Shown: in pieces, positions 36,895-44,684 of the stretch
Position numbering within the stretch: the first letter of the stretch is position 1
Layout of the letters: every line of letters begins with the position of its first letter
Source of the DNA: Foliimonas ilicis
GTDB taxonomy: Bacteria > Pseudomonadota > Alphaproteobacteria > Rhizobiales > Rhizobiaceae
Reading direction: 5' to 3'
NCBI RefSeq assembly: GCF_039939195.1
Contig: NZ_JBDUUH010000009.1
Span: 62,001-126,000 of the forward strand
DNA length: 64,000 bases
Position numbers and translations under genes: made by a program
The notes under the pieces: generated by a model
Databases searched by the model: none
Told to the model about the DNA's origin: nothing
Seen by the model: the letters and a program-made list of their open reading frames with translations, nothing else

Positions 36895-38517
36895 ATGATT
36901 CGTCTCGAAAACATCAGCAAACAGAACGGTCAGCAGATCGTCTTCATCGAGGCATCTGCCGCGCTTCAGAAGGGCGAGAAGATCGGCCTGGTCGGCCCCA
37001 ATGGTGCAGGCAAGACCACGCTTTTCCGCATGATCACGGGTCAGGAGCAGCCCGACGAGGGGCAGGTCGCAGCCGATCGTGGCGTCACGATCGGCTATTT
37101 CAGCCAGGATGTCGGTGACATGGCGGGCTGCAGCGCGGTTGCCGAAGTCATGGATGGCGTCGGGCCGGTCAGCGCACTTGCCGCCGAGATGGCCGAGCTT
37201 GAAGCTGCAATGGGCGACCCGGACCGTGCCGATGAGATGGACGAGATCATCACGCGTTATGGCGAGGTGCAGGGCCGTTTCGACGAGCTCGACGGCTATG
37301 CGCTGGACGGCCGCGCCCGCGAAGTGCTCGACGGTCTGGGCTTCAGCCAGGAAATGATGGACGGCGATGTCGGCGCTCTTTCCGGCGGCTGGAAGATGCG
37401 CGTTGCGCTCGCCAAAATCCTGCTCATGCGCCCCGATGCCATGCTGCTCGATGAGCCGAGCAACCATCTCGACCTCGAAAGCCTGATCTGGCTCGAATCC
37501 TTCCTGCAAGGCTATGACGGCACGATCCTGATGACGTCGCATGATCGCGAATTCATGAACCGCATTGTCGGCAAGATCATCGAGATCGATGGCGGGTCGC
37601 TCACTTCCTATTCGGGCGACTACGGCTTCTATCAGGAGCAGCGCGCGCTGGCCGAAGTCCAGCAGCAGGCGCAGTTCGAGCGCCAGCAGGCGATGCTCGC
37701 CAAAGAAGTTGCCTTCATCGAGCGTTTCAAGGCACGCGCTTCTCACGCTGCACAGGTGCAAAGCCGCGTTAAGAAGCTCGAAAAGATCGACAAGGTCGAG
37801 CCGCCCAAGCGCCGCCAGACCGTCCGCTTCGACTTCCAGCCCGCTCCGCGCTCTGGCGAAGATGTCGCAACGGTCAAGAATGTTCACAAGAGCTATGGCT
37901 CGCGCATCATCTATGAGGGCCTCGACTTCCAGATCCGCCGTCGCGAGCGCTGGTGTGTCATGGGCGTCAACGGCGCAGGCAAATCGACGCTTTTAAAGTT
38001 GATCGCGGGCGCATCCGAACCTGATAACGGAACTGTCGCGCGCGGCCCAAGCGTCAAGATGGGCTATTTCGCCCAGCATGCGATGGAAGTGCTCGACGGG
38101 GACCGCACCGTTCTCCAATCATTGGAAGACCAGTTCCCGCAGGCAGGTCAGGCACCGCTGCGTGCGCTGGCTGGTTGCTTCGGCTTCTCCGGTGACGAGA
38201 TCGAGAAGAAGTGCCGCGTGCTTTCGGGTGGCGAAAAGGCCCGGCTGGTCATGGCGAAGATGCTGTTCGATCCGCCGAACTTCCTCGTGCTTGATGAGCC
38301 GACGAACCATCTCGACATCGCCACCAAGGAAATGCTGGTTGCCGCGCTATCGCGCTATGAAGGTGCCATGCTCTTCGTCAGCCACGACCGTCACTTCCTG
38401 GCAGCCCTTTCGAACCGCGTTCTGGAACTGACGCCGGACGGCATTCACACCTATGGCGGCGGCTACACCGAATATGTCGAACGTACGGGCCAGGAAGCAC
38501 CGGGACTGCGGAGTTGA
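36895..38517 (+). CDS. ABC-F family ATPase
   Basis: Soluble twin-ABC ATPase of 540 residues without membrane segments; ABC-F proteins act on ribosomes. Domain one has GPNGAGKTTLF (about 35) and LLDEPSNHLDLESL. Domain two has GVNGAGKSTLLK (about 357), LSGGEKARLVMAKML and VLDEPTNHLDIAT. A charged linker rich in Gln and Arg (about 240-310, FERQQAMLAKEVAFIERFKA) is the P-site-contact type helix pair. It belongs to the YbiT/Uup-like housekeeping branch rather than a known resistance branch, but this is a judgement from overall look. Confidence 0.9.
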   Translation: MIRLENISKQNGQQIVFIEASAALQKGEKIGLVGPNGAGKTTLFRMITGQEQPDEGQVAADRGVTIGYFSQDVGDMAGCSAVAEVMDGVGPVSALAAEMAELEAAMGDPDRADEMDEIITRYGEVQGRFDELDGYALDGRAREVLDGLGFSQEMMDGDVGALSGGWKMRVALAKILLMRPDAMLLDEPSNHLDLESLIWLESFLQGYDGTILMTSHDREFMNRIVGKIIEIDGGSLTSYSGDYGFYQEQRALAEVQQQAQFERQQAMLAKEVAFIERFKARASHAAQVQSRVKKLEKIDKVEPPKRRQTVRFDFQPAPRSGEDVATVKNVHKSYGSRIIYEGLDFQIRRRERWCVMGVNGAGKSTLLKLIAGASEPDNGTVARGPSVKMGYFAQHAMEVLDGDRTVLQSLEDQFPQAGQAPLRALAGCFGFSGDEIEKKCRVLSGGEKARLVMAKMLFDPPNFLVLDEPTNHLDIATKEMLVAALSRYEGAMLFVSHDRHFLAALSNRVLELTPDGIHTYGGGYTEYVERTGQEAPGLRS

Positions 38518-39088
38518 TGCAAGCGAAAGCCTAGCCATCTTCTGATGATTTTGTGCCAGTGAAGGGCTGATTTCTTGTTATCCGTAGAAATATTAAGTTG
38601 TTAAAATTCGACAATGGAAAGTCAATAAATCACGGAATATTGATCCGTAAGTAAAGAATTCATAGAAATTCAACTTATGATATTGCCAGGCCTGTAATTC
38701 AGGGTATGTTGTGCGCAGGGTAGTTGGGGTTACCAGATGGTAATCCGCCATATGCGTTTACCATCTAGCGTTGCTGGAGCGGGAAGCATGTGTGGCGATT
38801 TGACTGCAAGTTCAAGCACCATAATGCATCGGGAATCGCGCGTTCTGCGCGGATTTGCATTCTCGTCCCCAGATGAAATTCAATTCGTCAATCATCTATT
38901 CCTGCCGCGCAGTCTATTGGCTGCGCGTTGCATAAGGACGACATGTCGCGACCAGCGACACAGCATCTTCTCGAAGCATTCATCACTCAGGCAACCCCCG
39001 GCAATCAGTCATTTTATGACGGCGACCGCTCAAATTGGAGATTTGGCGGCTGACTGAATTATGTCGGCTTAGTTAGAGGAATACGTAG
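38518..39088 (+). promoter_or_regulatory. AT-richer leader region of the adhesin operon
   Basis: A 571-bp gap without a convincing gene, clearly richer in A and T than its surroundings. It contains a perfect 9-bp inverted repeat AGATGGTAA / TTACCATCT (38735-38743 and 38758-38766) and an ACGGA / TCCGT pair near 38634-38652. A 106-codon frame at 38737-39057 lacks coding character. The region is the likely promoter and control zone of the adhesin and type I secretion operon. Confidence 0.5.
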
Positions 39089-42000
39089 ATGCCAGCCACG
39101 ATTACCAATAAGGCCGACGGTGCAGTAACCACCGCGCAACTTGGCAACATTTCCGTAAGTTCAGCGAGCGTCGTGAAGCTCCCCCTGGCTCCGTCGGATG
39201 TTGCATCCTTTACCAGAACAGGCGTCGATCTTGTCATCCGCCTGAATTCCGGCGAGACGATCCGCATACAGAATTTCTTCAGTTCTCCCCAGGACGGGAC
39301 GGAAAGCGATCTCGTTCTCGAAGATCGGGACGGTAAACTTTGGTACGGTGAAAATACCGATGGTCTGGCTGATTTTCAGTTTTCGGAAATAGACTCCGTC
39401 GATCAGTTGGTCGGAGCTTCCAGCGGTGATGGGCTAAATCCCTTGGCCGTGCTGGCCGGACTGGGCGCTCTCGGAGCCGGTGCCATCGCCATTGGCGCCT
39501 CGCAAGATGATTCGGATTCTGACGCAGATGCGGACGCAGACGCCGACGCCGACGCGGACGCTGACGCAGATGCCGACGCGGACGCAGACGCCGATGCTGA
39601 CGCGGACGCTGATGCTGACGCGGACGCTGATGCAGATGCCGACGCTGACGCTGACGCAGATGCAGATGCCGACGCGGACGCTGACGCCGATGCAGACGCA
39701 GACGCTGATGCAGATGCCGACGCGGATGCAGATGCAGATGCAGATGCAGATGCAGATGCTGACGCCGATGCCGATGCCGATGCCGATGCCGATGCTGATG
39801 CAGACGCTGACGCCGATGCTGACGCCGACGCGGATGCAGATGCTGACGCAGACGCCGATGCTGACGCGGATGCAGATGCAGATGCGGACGCCGACGCGGA
39901 TGCTGATGCAGACGCCGATGCTGACGCTGACGCCGATGCAGATGCGGACGCTGACGCCGATGCCGACGCAGACGCCGATGCTGACGCCGATGCTGACGCG
40001 GATGCAGATGCAGATGCGGACGCCGACGCGGATGCTGATGCAGACGCCGATGCTGACGCTGACGCCGATGCAGATGCGGACGCTGACGCCGATGCCGATG
40101 CCGACGCAGACGCCGATGCTGACGCCGATGCTGACGCGGACGCTGATGCAGATGCCGACGCGGATGCAGATGCAGATGCAGATGCTGACGCCGATGCCGA
40201 TGCCGATGCCGATGCCGATGCCGATGCTGATGCAGACGCTGACGCCGATGCTGACGCCGACGCGGATGCAGATGCTGACGCAGACGCCGACGCCGATGCT
40301 GACGCGGATGCAGATGCAGATGCAGATGCGGACGCCGACGCGGATGCAGATGCAGATGCTGACGCTGACGCAGATGCTGACGCGGACGCGGACGCGGATG
40401 CTGATGCCGACGCCGACGCTGATGCAGATGCAGACGCGGATGCAGACGCAGACGCAGACGCCGATACAGAGGCGCCGGACGCACCGACGAATCTTCAGGT
40501 CAATGCTGACGGCACCGAACTGACAGGCGAAGGCGAGGCTGGGACAACAGTAAGCGTTGTCAACGCTGACGGTTTGGTCGTTGGTACAGGCACTGTCGGC
40601 GAAGACGGCACCTTCACGATACCGCTCGATCCGCCGCAGATTGACGGGGGCATATTGGAAGTCACGCTGACCGACGCGGCCAATAATCCTTCACTGCCCG
40701 GCGAAGCGACGGCTCCCGACCTTATTCCGCCGGAGGCACCTACCGGATTGGTCGTCAATGCGGATGGCACCGAACTTACAGGCATCGGAGAGCCCAACAC
40801 TTCCGTAACCATCGTCAATGCTGCGGGCACTGTTGTCGGTACGGGCACTGTCGGGGAGGATGGCACCTTCACGATACCGCTCGATCCGCCGCAGATTGAC
40901 GGCGGATCTCTGGAGGTGACGCTGGAAGATGCGGCTGGCAACCCATCATTGCCGGGAGAAGCGATTACTCCTGATCTAATCGCCCCGGAGCCGCCGGAAA
41001 ATCTACTCGTGTCGGACAATGGTGCGGAACTGACCGGTGAAGGCGAGCCGGGCACCACTGTTACAGTCACCAATGCTGCCGGAACGGAGGTCGGCACAGG
41101 CACAGTTGGTGAGGATGGTACATTCACCATCGTTCTCAGCCCGCCGCAGGTCGATGGCGGAACGCTCGATGTGACGCTCACCGATGCAGCGGGCAATGTT
41201 TCCGATGACGCGTCGGTAACGGCGCCACTGCTCGATGATACTGCTCTTGCGGCCTACACGGATGTTGTTTCCGCCGAAGTGGTGCTGAGCCCGGTCGAGG
41301 AAACGAAAACGGGTCAGCAGTCGAATTCGGCGCTGCTTAATTTGGGGAATTTCTCCGATAGCTACGAGTTCAGTATTGCCGACGGAACCGAAGGCGATGC
41401 GGTTTTCGACATCACCGTGTCCAGCCTGCTTGGCCTGCTTACCAATGCCCAGGCGTTCCTTGATGTTGAGATTAATGGTGAATGGGTCAGGGTGGGGCAA
41501 TCCGGAACCGGTGGATTGCTCGATCTGCTCGGGCTTGCCGGTCAGGGCATCCAGATCAGCGTCAACGATCTCCAGGCTGGCAATTATCGCCTGACCTATA
41601 GCGGTGGCGGACTTGTCGGAGTGGTCACGACCGTCACTGTCGATGCCACCATTGTCGAAGCGAGCCTGACGGAGTTCGTCGGGGTCGGAAGCACGGTCGA
41701 TGGCAATATTCTCGATGGTTCGGAAAGTGGCGGCGCGGCGGATTCTCTTGGTCCCGACGGGCTGGCCGTTCTGGAAATCGACACTGGCACAGGCACCTTC
41801 GTAGAGGTAACCGATGGCATGGAGATCGTCGGCCAATATGGCACGCTGACGATCAATGCCGATGGTTCCTTCTCCTATACGCCGAATGACGATCCGGCTG
41901 CCGTGGGCAAGGTCGACAGCTTCACCTACCGGCTCAGCCACCCCAATGGAGAAACGGCTTCCGCCAATATCCATGTGCAGATTGGAAGCCCGCAGGTCGA

Positions 42001-43276
42001 AACCATCTGGAACCCGAATGATCCGTCACAACCAGCCGAGATCGTGACGGCGCTGGATGACACCGGCACGGCGTTCATCGAACTCCAGAATCCGGTGACG
42101 AATGAAAGTGTTAATGATGCCATTGCTTACAGTTGGCTGATTGGTGCTCTTGGAGTCGTTTTAGGTAGCACTTCAGGTCAGGCGACCTTCTCCGTTGAAG
42201 CCGATACCAGTCGCGACGTCGAAATCGATATAAATGTCGGTAGCCTCCTTTCGCTTCTGAATTCGATCAATTTCCAGGTCTTCAAGGTAAATGCGACTGG
42301 ACCGGATACATTGGTGATCGATCGGGCGCAGGCTGCGCTTCTCGATCTGGTCGGCATCTTTGGCCAGAGCGTGCGCTTGAATCTGGAAGATCTTGGACCG
42401 GGCAACTATCGCGTCGCGGTGCAAAACAACAGCGTTGTCAGCCTGCCGGGTACAGTTACCGTCGATTTCAATTTCGAGACGACGGATTTCTCGCAGGTCG
42501 TTCCGGGAACGATTACGTCGGCGGCTGGAAATGTTTTGGCCGACGATACGCTGGGTTCCGACTTCACCGTGCTGCAGGTTGCGGGCGCGGGCGGTACGTT
42601 CCAGGTTCCGGGCGTCAATGGCACGACGCTTGTCGGTACGCATGGCACGTTGCTCATCCACGCCAATGGCGACTACACCTACACACCCAATAGTGCGACA
42701 GGGGGCATCGGCCAAACGGACACATTCACCTACCGGCTGCTGCATCCCAATGGCGATACGTCGACCGCAACCCTGACCATCGACATTCAGGAAGGCACCG
42801 CAACGGCTGAAATATTGTCGGCATCGATGGCCGACGATCTTCAGCCCGTCGATGACGCTGCACCGGCAATGGCGGATGAAAACACCGCGCATGAAAGCGA
42901 TACGGTTCTGCTTGCGGCTTCCGACGATCAGAATGCGGATAGCTTCGACATGGACGATGTCGTGCCGCTCGGTTCGTTCGCTGCTCAGGCAGAAGGCGAT
43001 GCCGATGCCGATACGACATGGGACGGACTTCTGACCGAGGCCCCCGTCATGGACGAGGGTGAAGATCTCAGTATCGATCTTGAAAACTTTGCAGGACTGG
43101 CCAGCGGGGATGAAACGGCGGGCAGCGTCTCGCCTGATACTTCTGATTTGTCTGGTCCGACGCAAGAAAATGTGGAGCTTTCAAGTATCGAGGTGGATGA
43201 CCCGTTTGCGCATTTCTCGTCCAATCCGATCGATGACGAAGAAAGGATAAATCAGAACTCCGCCTCCGCTATTTGA
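39089..43276 (+). CDS. BapA-like type I secreted adhesin with (Asp-Ala)157 tract
   Basis: Cell-surface or biofilm adhesin of 1395 residues, expected to leave through the type I system encoded next to it. Order: N-terminal BapA-prefix-like domain (about 1-130, containing VSSASVVKLPLAPSDV and DLVIRLNSGETIRIQNFF); an uninterrupted Asp-Ala repeat (residues 145-458, DNA 39521-40462); three bacterial Ig-like repeats of about 84 residues (about 460-714); and two long modules of about 255 residues (about 720-980 and 985-1240), each ending in a GTL-I-A-G-Y-YTPN strand motif. The acidic tail finishes FAHFSSNPIDDEERINQNSASAI. No RTX nonapeptides and no Sec signal peptide are seen. A weak GAGGA ribosome-binding site lies upstream. 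Confidence 0.85.
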   Translation: MPATITNKADGAVTTAQLGNISVSSASVVKLPLAPSDVASFTRTGVDLVIRLNSGETIRIQNFFSSPQDGTESDLVLEDRDGKLWYGENTDGLADFQFSEIDSVDQLVGASSGDGLNPLAVLAGLGALGAGAIAIGASQDDSDSDADADADADADADADADADADADADADADADADADADADADADADADADADADADADADADADADADADADADADADADADADADADADADADADADADADADADADADADADADADADADADADADADADADADADADADADADADADADADADADADADADADADADADADADADADADADADADADADADADADADADADADADADADADADADADADADADADADADADADADADADADADADADADADADADADADADADADADADADADADADADADADADADADADADADADADADADADADADADADTEAPDAPTNLQVNADGTELTGEGEAGTTVSVVNADGLVVGTGTVGEDGTFTIPLDPPQIDGGILEVTLTDAANNPSLPGEATAPDLIPPEAPTGLVVNADGTELTGIGEPNTSVTIVNAAGTVVGTGTVGEDGTFTIPLDPPQIDGGSLEVTLEDAAGNPSLPGEAITPDLIAPEPPENLLVSDNGAELTGEGEPGTTVTVTNAAGTEVGTGTVGEDGTFTIVLSPPQVDGGTLDVTLTDAAGNVSDDASVTAPLLDDTALAAYTDVVSAEVVLSPVEETKTGQQSNSALLNLGNFSDSYEFSIADGTEGDAVFDITVSSLLGLLTNAQAFLDVEINGEWVRVGQSGTGGLLDLLGLAGQGIQISVNDLQAGNYRLTYSGGGLVGVVTTVTVDATIVEASLTEFVGVGSTVDGNILDGSESGGAADSLGPDGLAVLEIDTGTGTFVEVTDGMEIVGQYGTLTINADGSFSYTPNDDPAAVGKVDSFTYRLSHPNGETASANIHVQIGSPQVETIWNPNDPSQPAEIVTALDDTGTAFIELQNPVTNESVNDAIAYSWLIGALGVVLGSTSGQATFSVEADTSRDVEIDINVGSLLSLLNSINFQVFKVNATGPDTLVIDRAQAALLDLVGIFGQSVRLNLEDLGPGNYRVAVQNNSVVSLPGTVTVDFNFETTDFSQVVPGTITSAAGNVLADDTLGSDFTVLQVAGAGGTFQVPGVNGTTLVGTHGTLLIHANGDYTYTPNSATGGIGQTDTFTYRLLHPNGDTSTATLTIDIQEGTATAEILSASMADDLQPVDDAAPAMADENTAHESDTVLLAASDDQNADSFDMDDVVPLGSFAAQAEGDADADTTWDGLLTEAPVMDEGEDLSIDLENFAGLASGDETAGSVSPDTSDLSGPTQENVELSSIEVDDPFAHFSSNPIDDEERINQNSASAI
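39521..40462 (+). repeat. Degenerate hexanucleotide array, 157 GAY-GCN units
   Basis: 942 bp of back-to-back hexamers GAY GCN, all in one frame, coding Asp-Ala 157 times. Synonymous third bases vary (GAT/GAC; GCA/GCC/GCG/GCT). Higher-order copies are visible: a 132-bp (22-hexamer) block beginning 39857 is repeated from 39989 with one extra hexamer. A segment beginning 39701 recurs from 40139, a distance of 438 bp. Any unit gain or loss keeps the frame. Confidence 0.95.
40467..41235 (+). repeat. Three tandem Ig-like repeats in the adhesin gene
   Basis: Three consecutive units of about 252 bp, each encoding P(E/D)-P-L-V-GTELTGEGE...GTGTVGEDGTFTI-L-PPQ-DGG-L-VTL-DAA. The first two are the most alike. 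They follow directly on the Asp-Ala tract and likely form the rigid stalk. Confidence 0.85.
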
Positions 43277-43324
43277 TGGTGATGCATTGAAGAAGCATAC
43301 ATTGCTGACGTGCCGGACCCGGCA

Positions 43325-43354
43325 AAAGTATCGCTCCCGAGGGAGCGATACTTT
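43325..43354. terminator. 14-bp perfect hairpin after the adhesin gene
   Basis: AAAGTATCGCTCCC (43325-43338) is followed after two bases by its exact reverse complement (43341-43354). A-run on the left and T-run on the right make it terminator-like in both directions, though the T-run is short. It lies 49 bp after the adhesin stop. It probably lowers transcription into the secretion genes, or protects the adhesin mRNA 3' end. Confidence 0.6.
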
Positions 43355-43403
43355 CCCGCTGGGGAATGCTCGAAACGCCGCTGGATCGAAATGGCGACGT
43401 GGC

Positions 43404-44684
43404 TTGCGATCAAAATTGTTTTTGGGCGGTCTGTCACTCATTGCGACTGTGCCGCCCGTTTCGTCTCAGGAGCTCAGTCTGGAAGACGCGGTTCGCAAGG
43501 CGGTTTCCTGGCATCCGTCCATCGACGAAGCGATCGGCAGGCTCAATCAGCAGGCGGAACGGATCAACGAGGCCAAATCCGGCTACATGCCGCGCGTGGA
43601 AGGGGGCTTGAGCACCTCCTATGGCAATAGGGATGAAGGCTTTCAACCGGTTCTGAACCTTTCGGCATCGCAGATGATCTACGATTTCGGGAAAGTTTCC
43701 AGTGCGGTCGATTCCGCCACGGCCGGAACGCAGGGAACCCGTGCGCGCGTATTGCTCGCCGTCGATCAGCTCGTTCGTGAAACCTCCTATTCGGCCATCG
43801 AACTGCAACGCAACCGCGCTTTGCGCGCCGTGGCGCGGGAGCAGATTTCAGGCATCACCGCCATTACCGATCTGGTCCGGGAGCGAACCGAAAAAGGAGC
43901 GAGCACGCGTTCCGATCAGGTGCAGGCGGAGGCACGGCTCGAGGAAGCGGTTTCTGCCGAACTGCAGATAAGCTCCCAGCTTGACCGATGGGCTGGCAGT
44001 CTTGCCAATCTGACCGGGCAGAGCGGCGCGATCAATATGTCGTCGAAGGCCCCGAAATGGCTTCTTAAAGCCTGCGATTCCGCCAAGCCGGAATGGGAGG
44101 AATTGCCTGAAGTGCAGGAGGCCGACGCATCGCGCCGCGTTGCCCTTGCCGAACTGGACAGAAGCCGCGCCGAAGCATTGCCGACCCTGTCTCTGGAAGC
44201 GCGGACGGGTCTTTATCTGAATGGCGATTCGTCGCGCGACCACGATATGCGTTTAGGGTTCAATCTGTCGTCCAGCATCTATCAGGGCGGCGCCGCAAGC
44301 GCGCGCCGCAATGCGGCAGGTCATGCATTGCGCGCCGCCGATGCCGCAAAGAACAACGCCCGCATAGAAGTTCAGCGAAGATTGTCGGAGGCGAGCCTGC
44401 AGACCAGCGGCCTCACGCGCCTTTTGTCGTCGCTTTCCAATCGCGGCAAGATGATGAAGGAGACGAGGGACCTTTACCGCGAGCAATATATCCAGCTCGG
44501 CACGCGCACGCTGCTCGACCTTTTGAACGCGGAGCAGGAGTTGCATCAGGCAAATTTCGAAGCCGTGAACACAGTCCATGATCTTCGGCGATTGCGGATC
44601 GACTGCGTCTTCAACACAGGGAAGTCACGCACCCTGTTTGGTCTTGAAGGCATGTCGGTGCGCGGTGTGTCGTTGAGAAAGTGA
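43404..44684 (+). CDS. TolC family outer-membrane channel
   Basis: Outer-membrane exit duct for the type I system, about 426 residues from this start. After the signal peptide come two TolC-type repeats: LSLEDAVRKAVSWHPSIDEA at the mature N-terminus and the second-half counterpart around VQEADASRRVALAELDRSR. Long helices follow, including the ending TRTLLDLLNAEQELHQA. The frame is open from a TTG at 43287, but that leader is arginine-rich and runs through the hairpin. A TTG at 43404 gives a clean signal peptide (RSKLFLGGLSLIATVPPVSS). Neither has a strong ribosome-binding site, so the start is uncertain. Confidence 0.82.
   Translation: MRSKLFLGGLSLIATVPPVSSQELSLEDAVRKAVSWHPSIDEAIGRLNQQAERINEAKSGYMPRVEGGLSTSYGNRDEGFQPVLNLSASQMIYDFGKVSSAVDSATAGTQGTRARVLLAVDQLVRETSYSAIELQRNRALRAVAREQISGITAITDLVRERTEKGASTRSDQVQAEARLEEAVSAELQISSQLDRWAGSLANLTGQSGAINMSSKAPKWLLKACDSAKPEWEELPEVQEADASRRVALAELDRSRAEALPTLSLEARTGLYLNGDSSRDHDMRLGFNLSSSIYQGGAASARRNAAGHALRAADAAKNNARIEVQRRLSEASLQTSGLTRLLSSLSNRGKMMKETRDLYREQYIQLGTRTLLDLLNAEQELHQANFEAVNTVHDLRRLRIDCVFNTGKSRTLFGLEGMSVRGVSLRK

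Noticed and set aside
38737..39057. A 106-codon frame upstream of the adhesin.
   Set aside because: Composition and residue pattern are unlike a protein, no ribosome-binding site is seen, and the region is AT-richer regulatory DNA.
39521..40462. CRISPR array or satellite.
   Set aside because: There are no spacers; the hexamers are contiguous, codon-phased and lie inside one adhesin frame.
39279..40523. Long open frames in other phases of the Asp-Ala region, one antisense (rich in Arg, His, Leu, Gln) and one sense (rich in Met, Gln, Thr, Pro).
   Set aside because: They arise automatically because the GAY-GCN hexamer array has no stop codons in several phases; no independent start signals or family features.
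43287..43403. N-terminal leader of the TolC-like protein from the TTG at 43287.
   Set aside because: It is arginine-rich, passes through a perfect hairpin, and a later TTG gives a standard signal peptide. It is kept as a possible alternative only.
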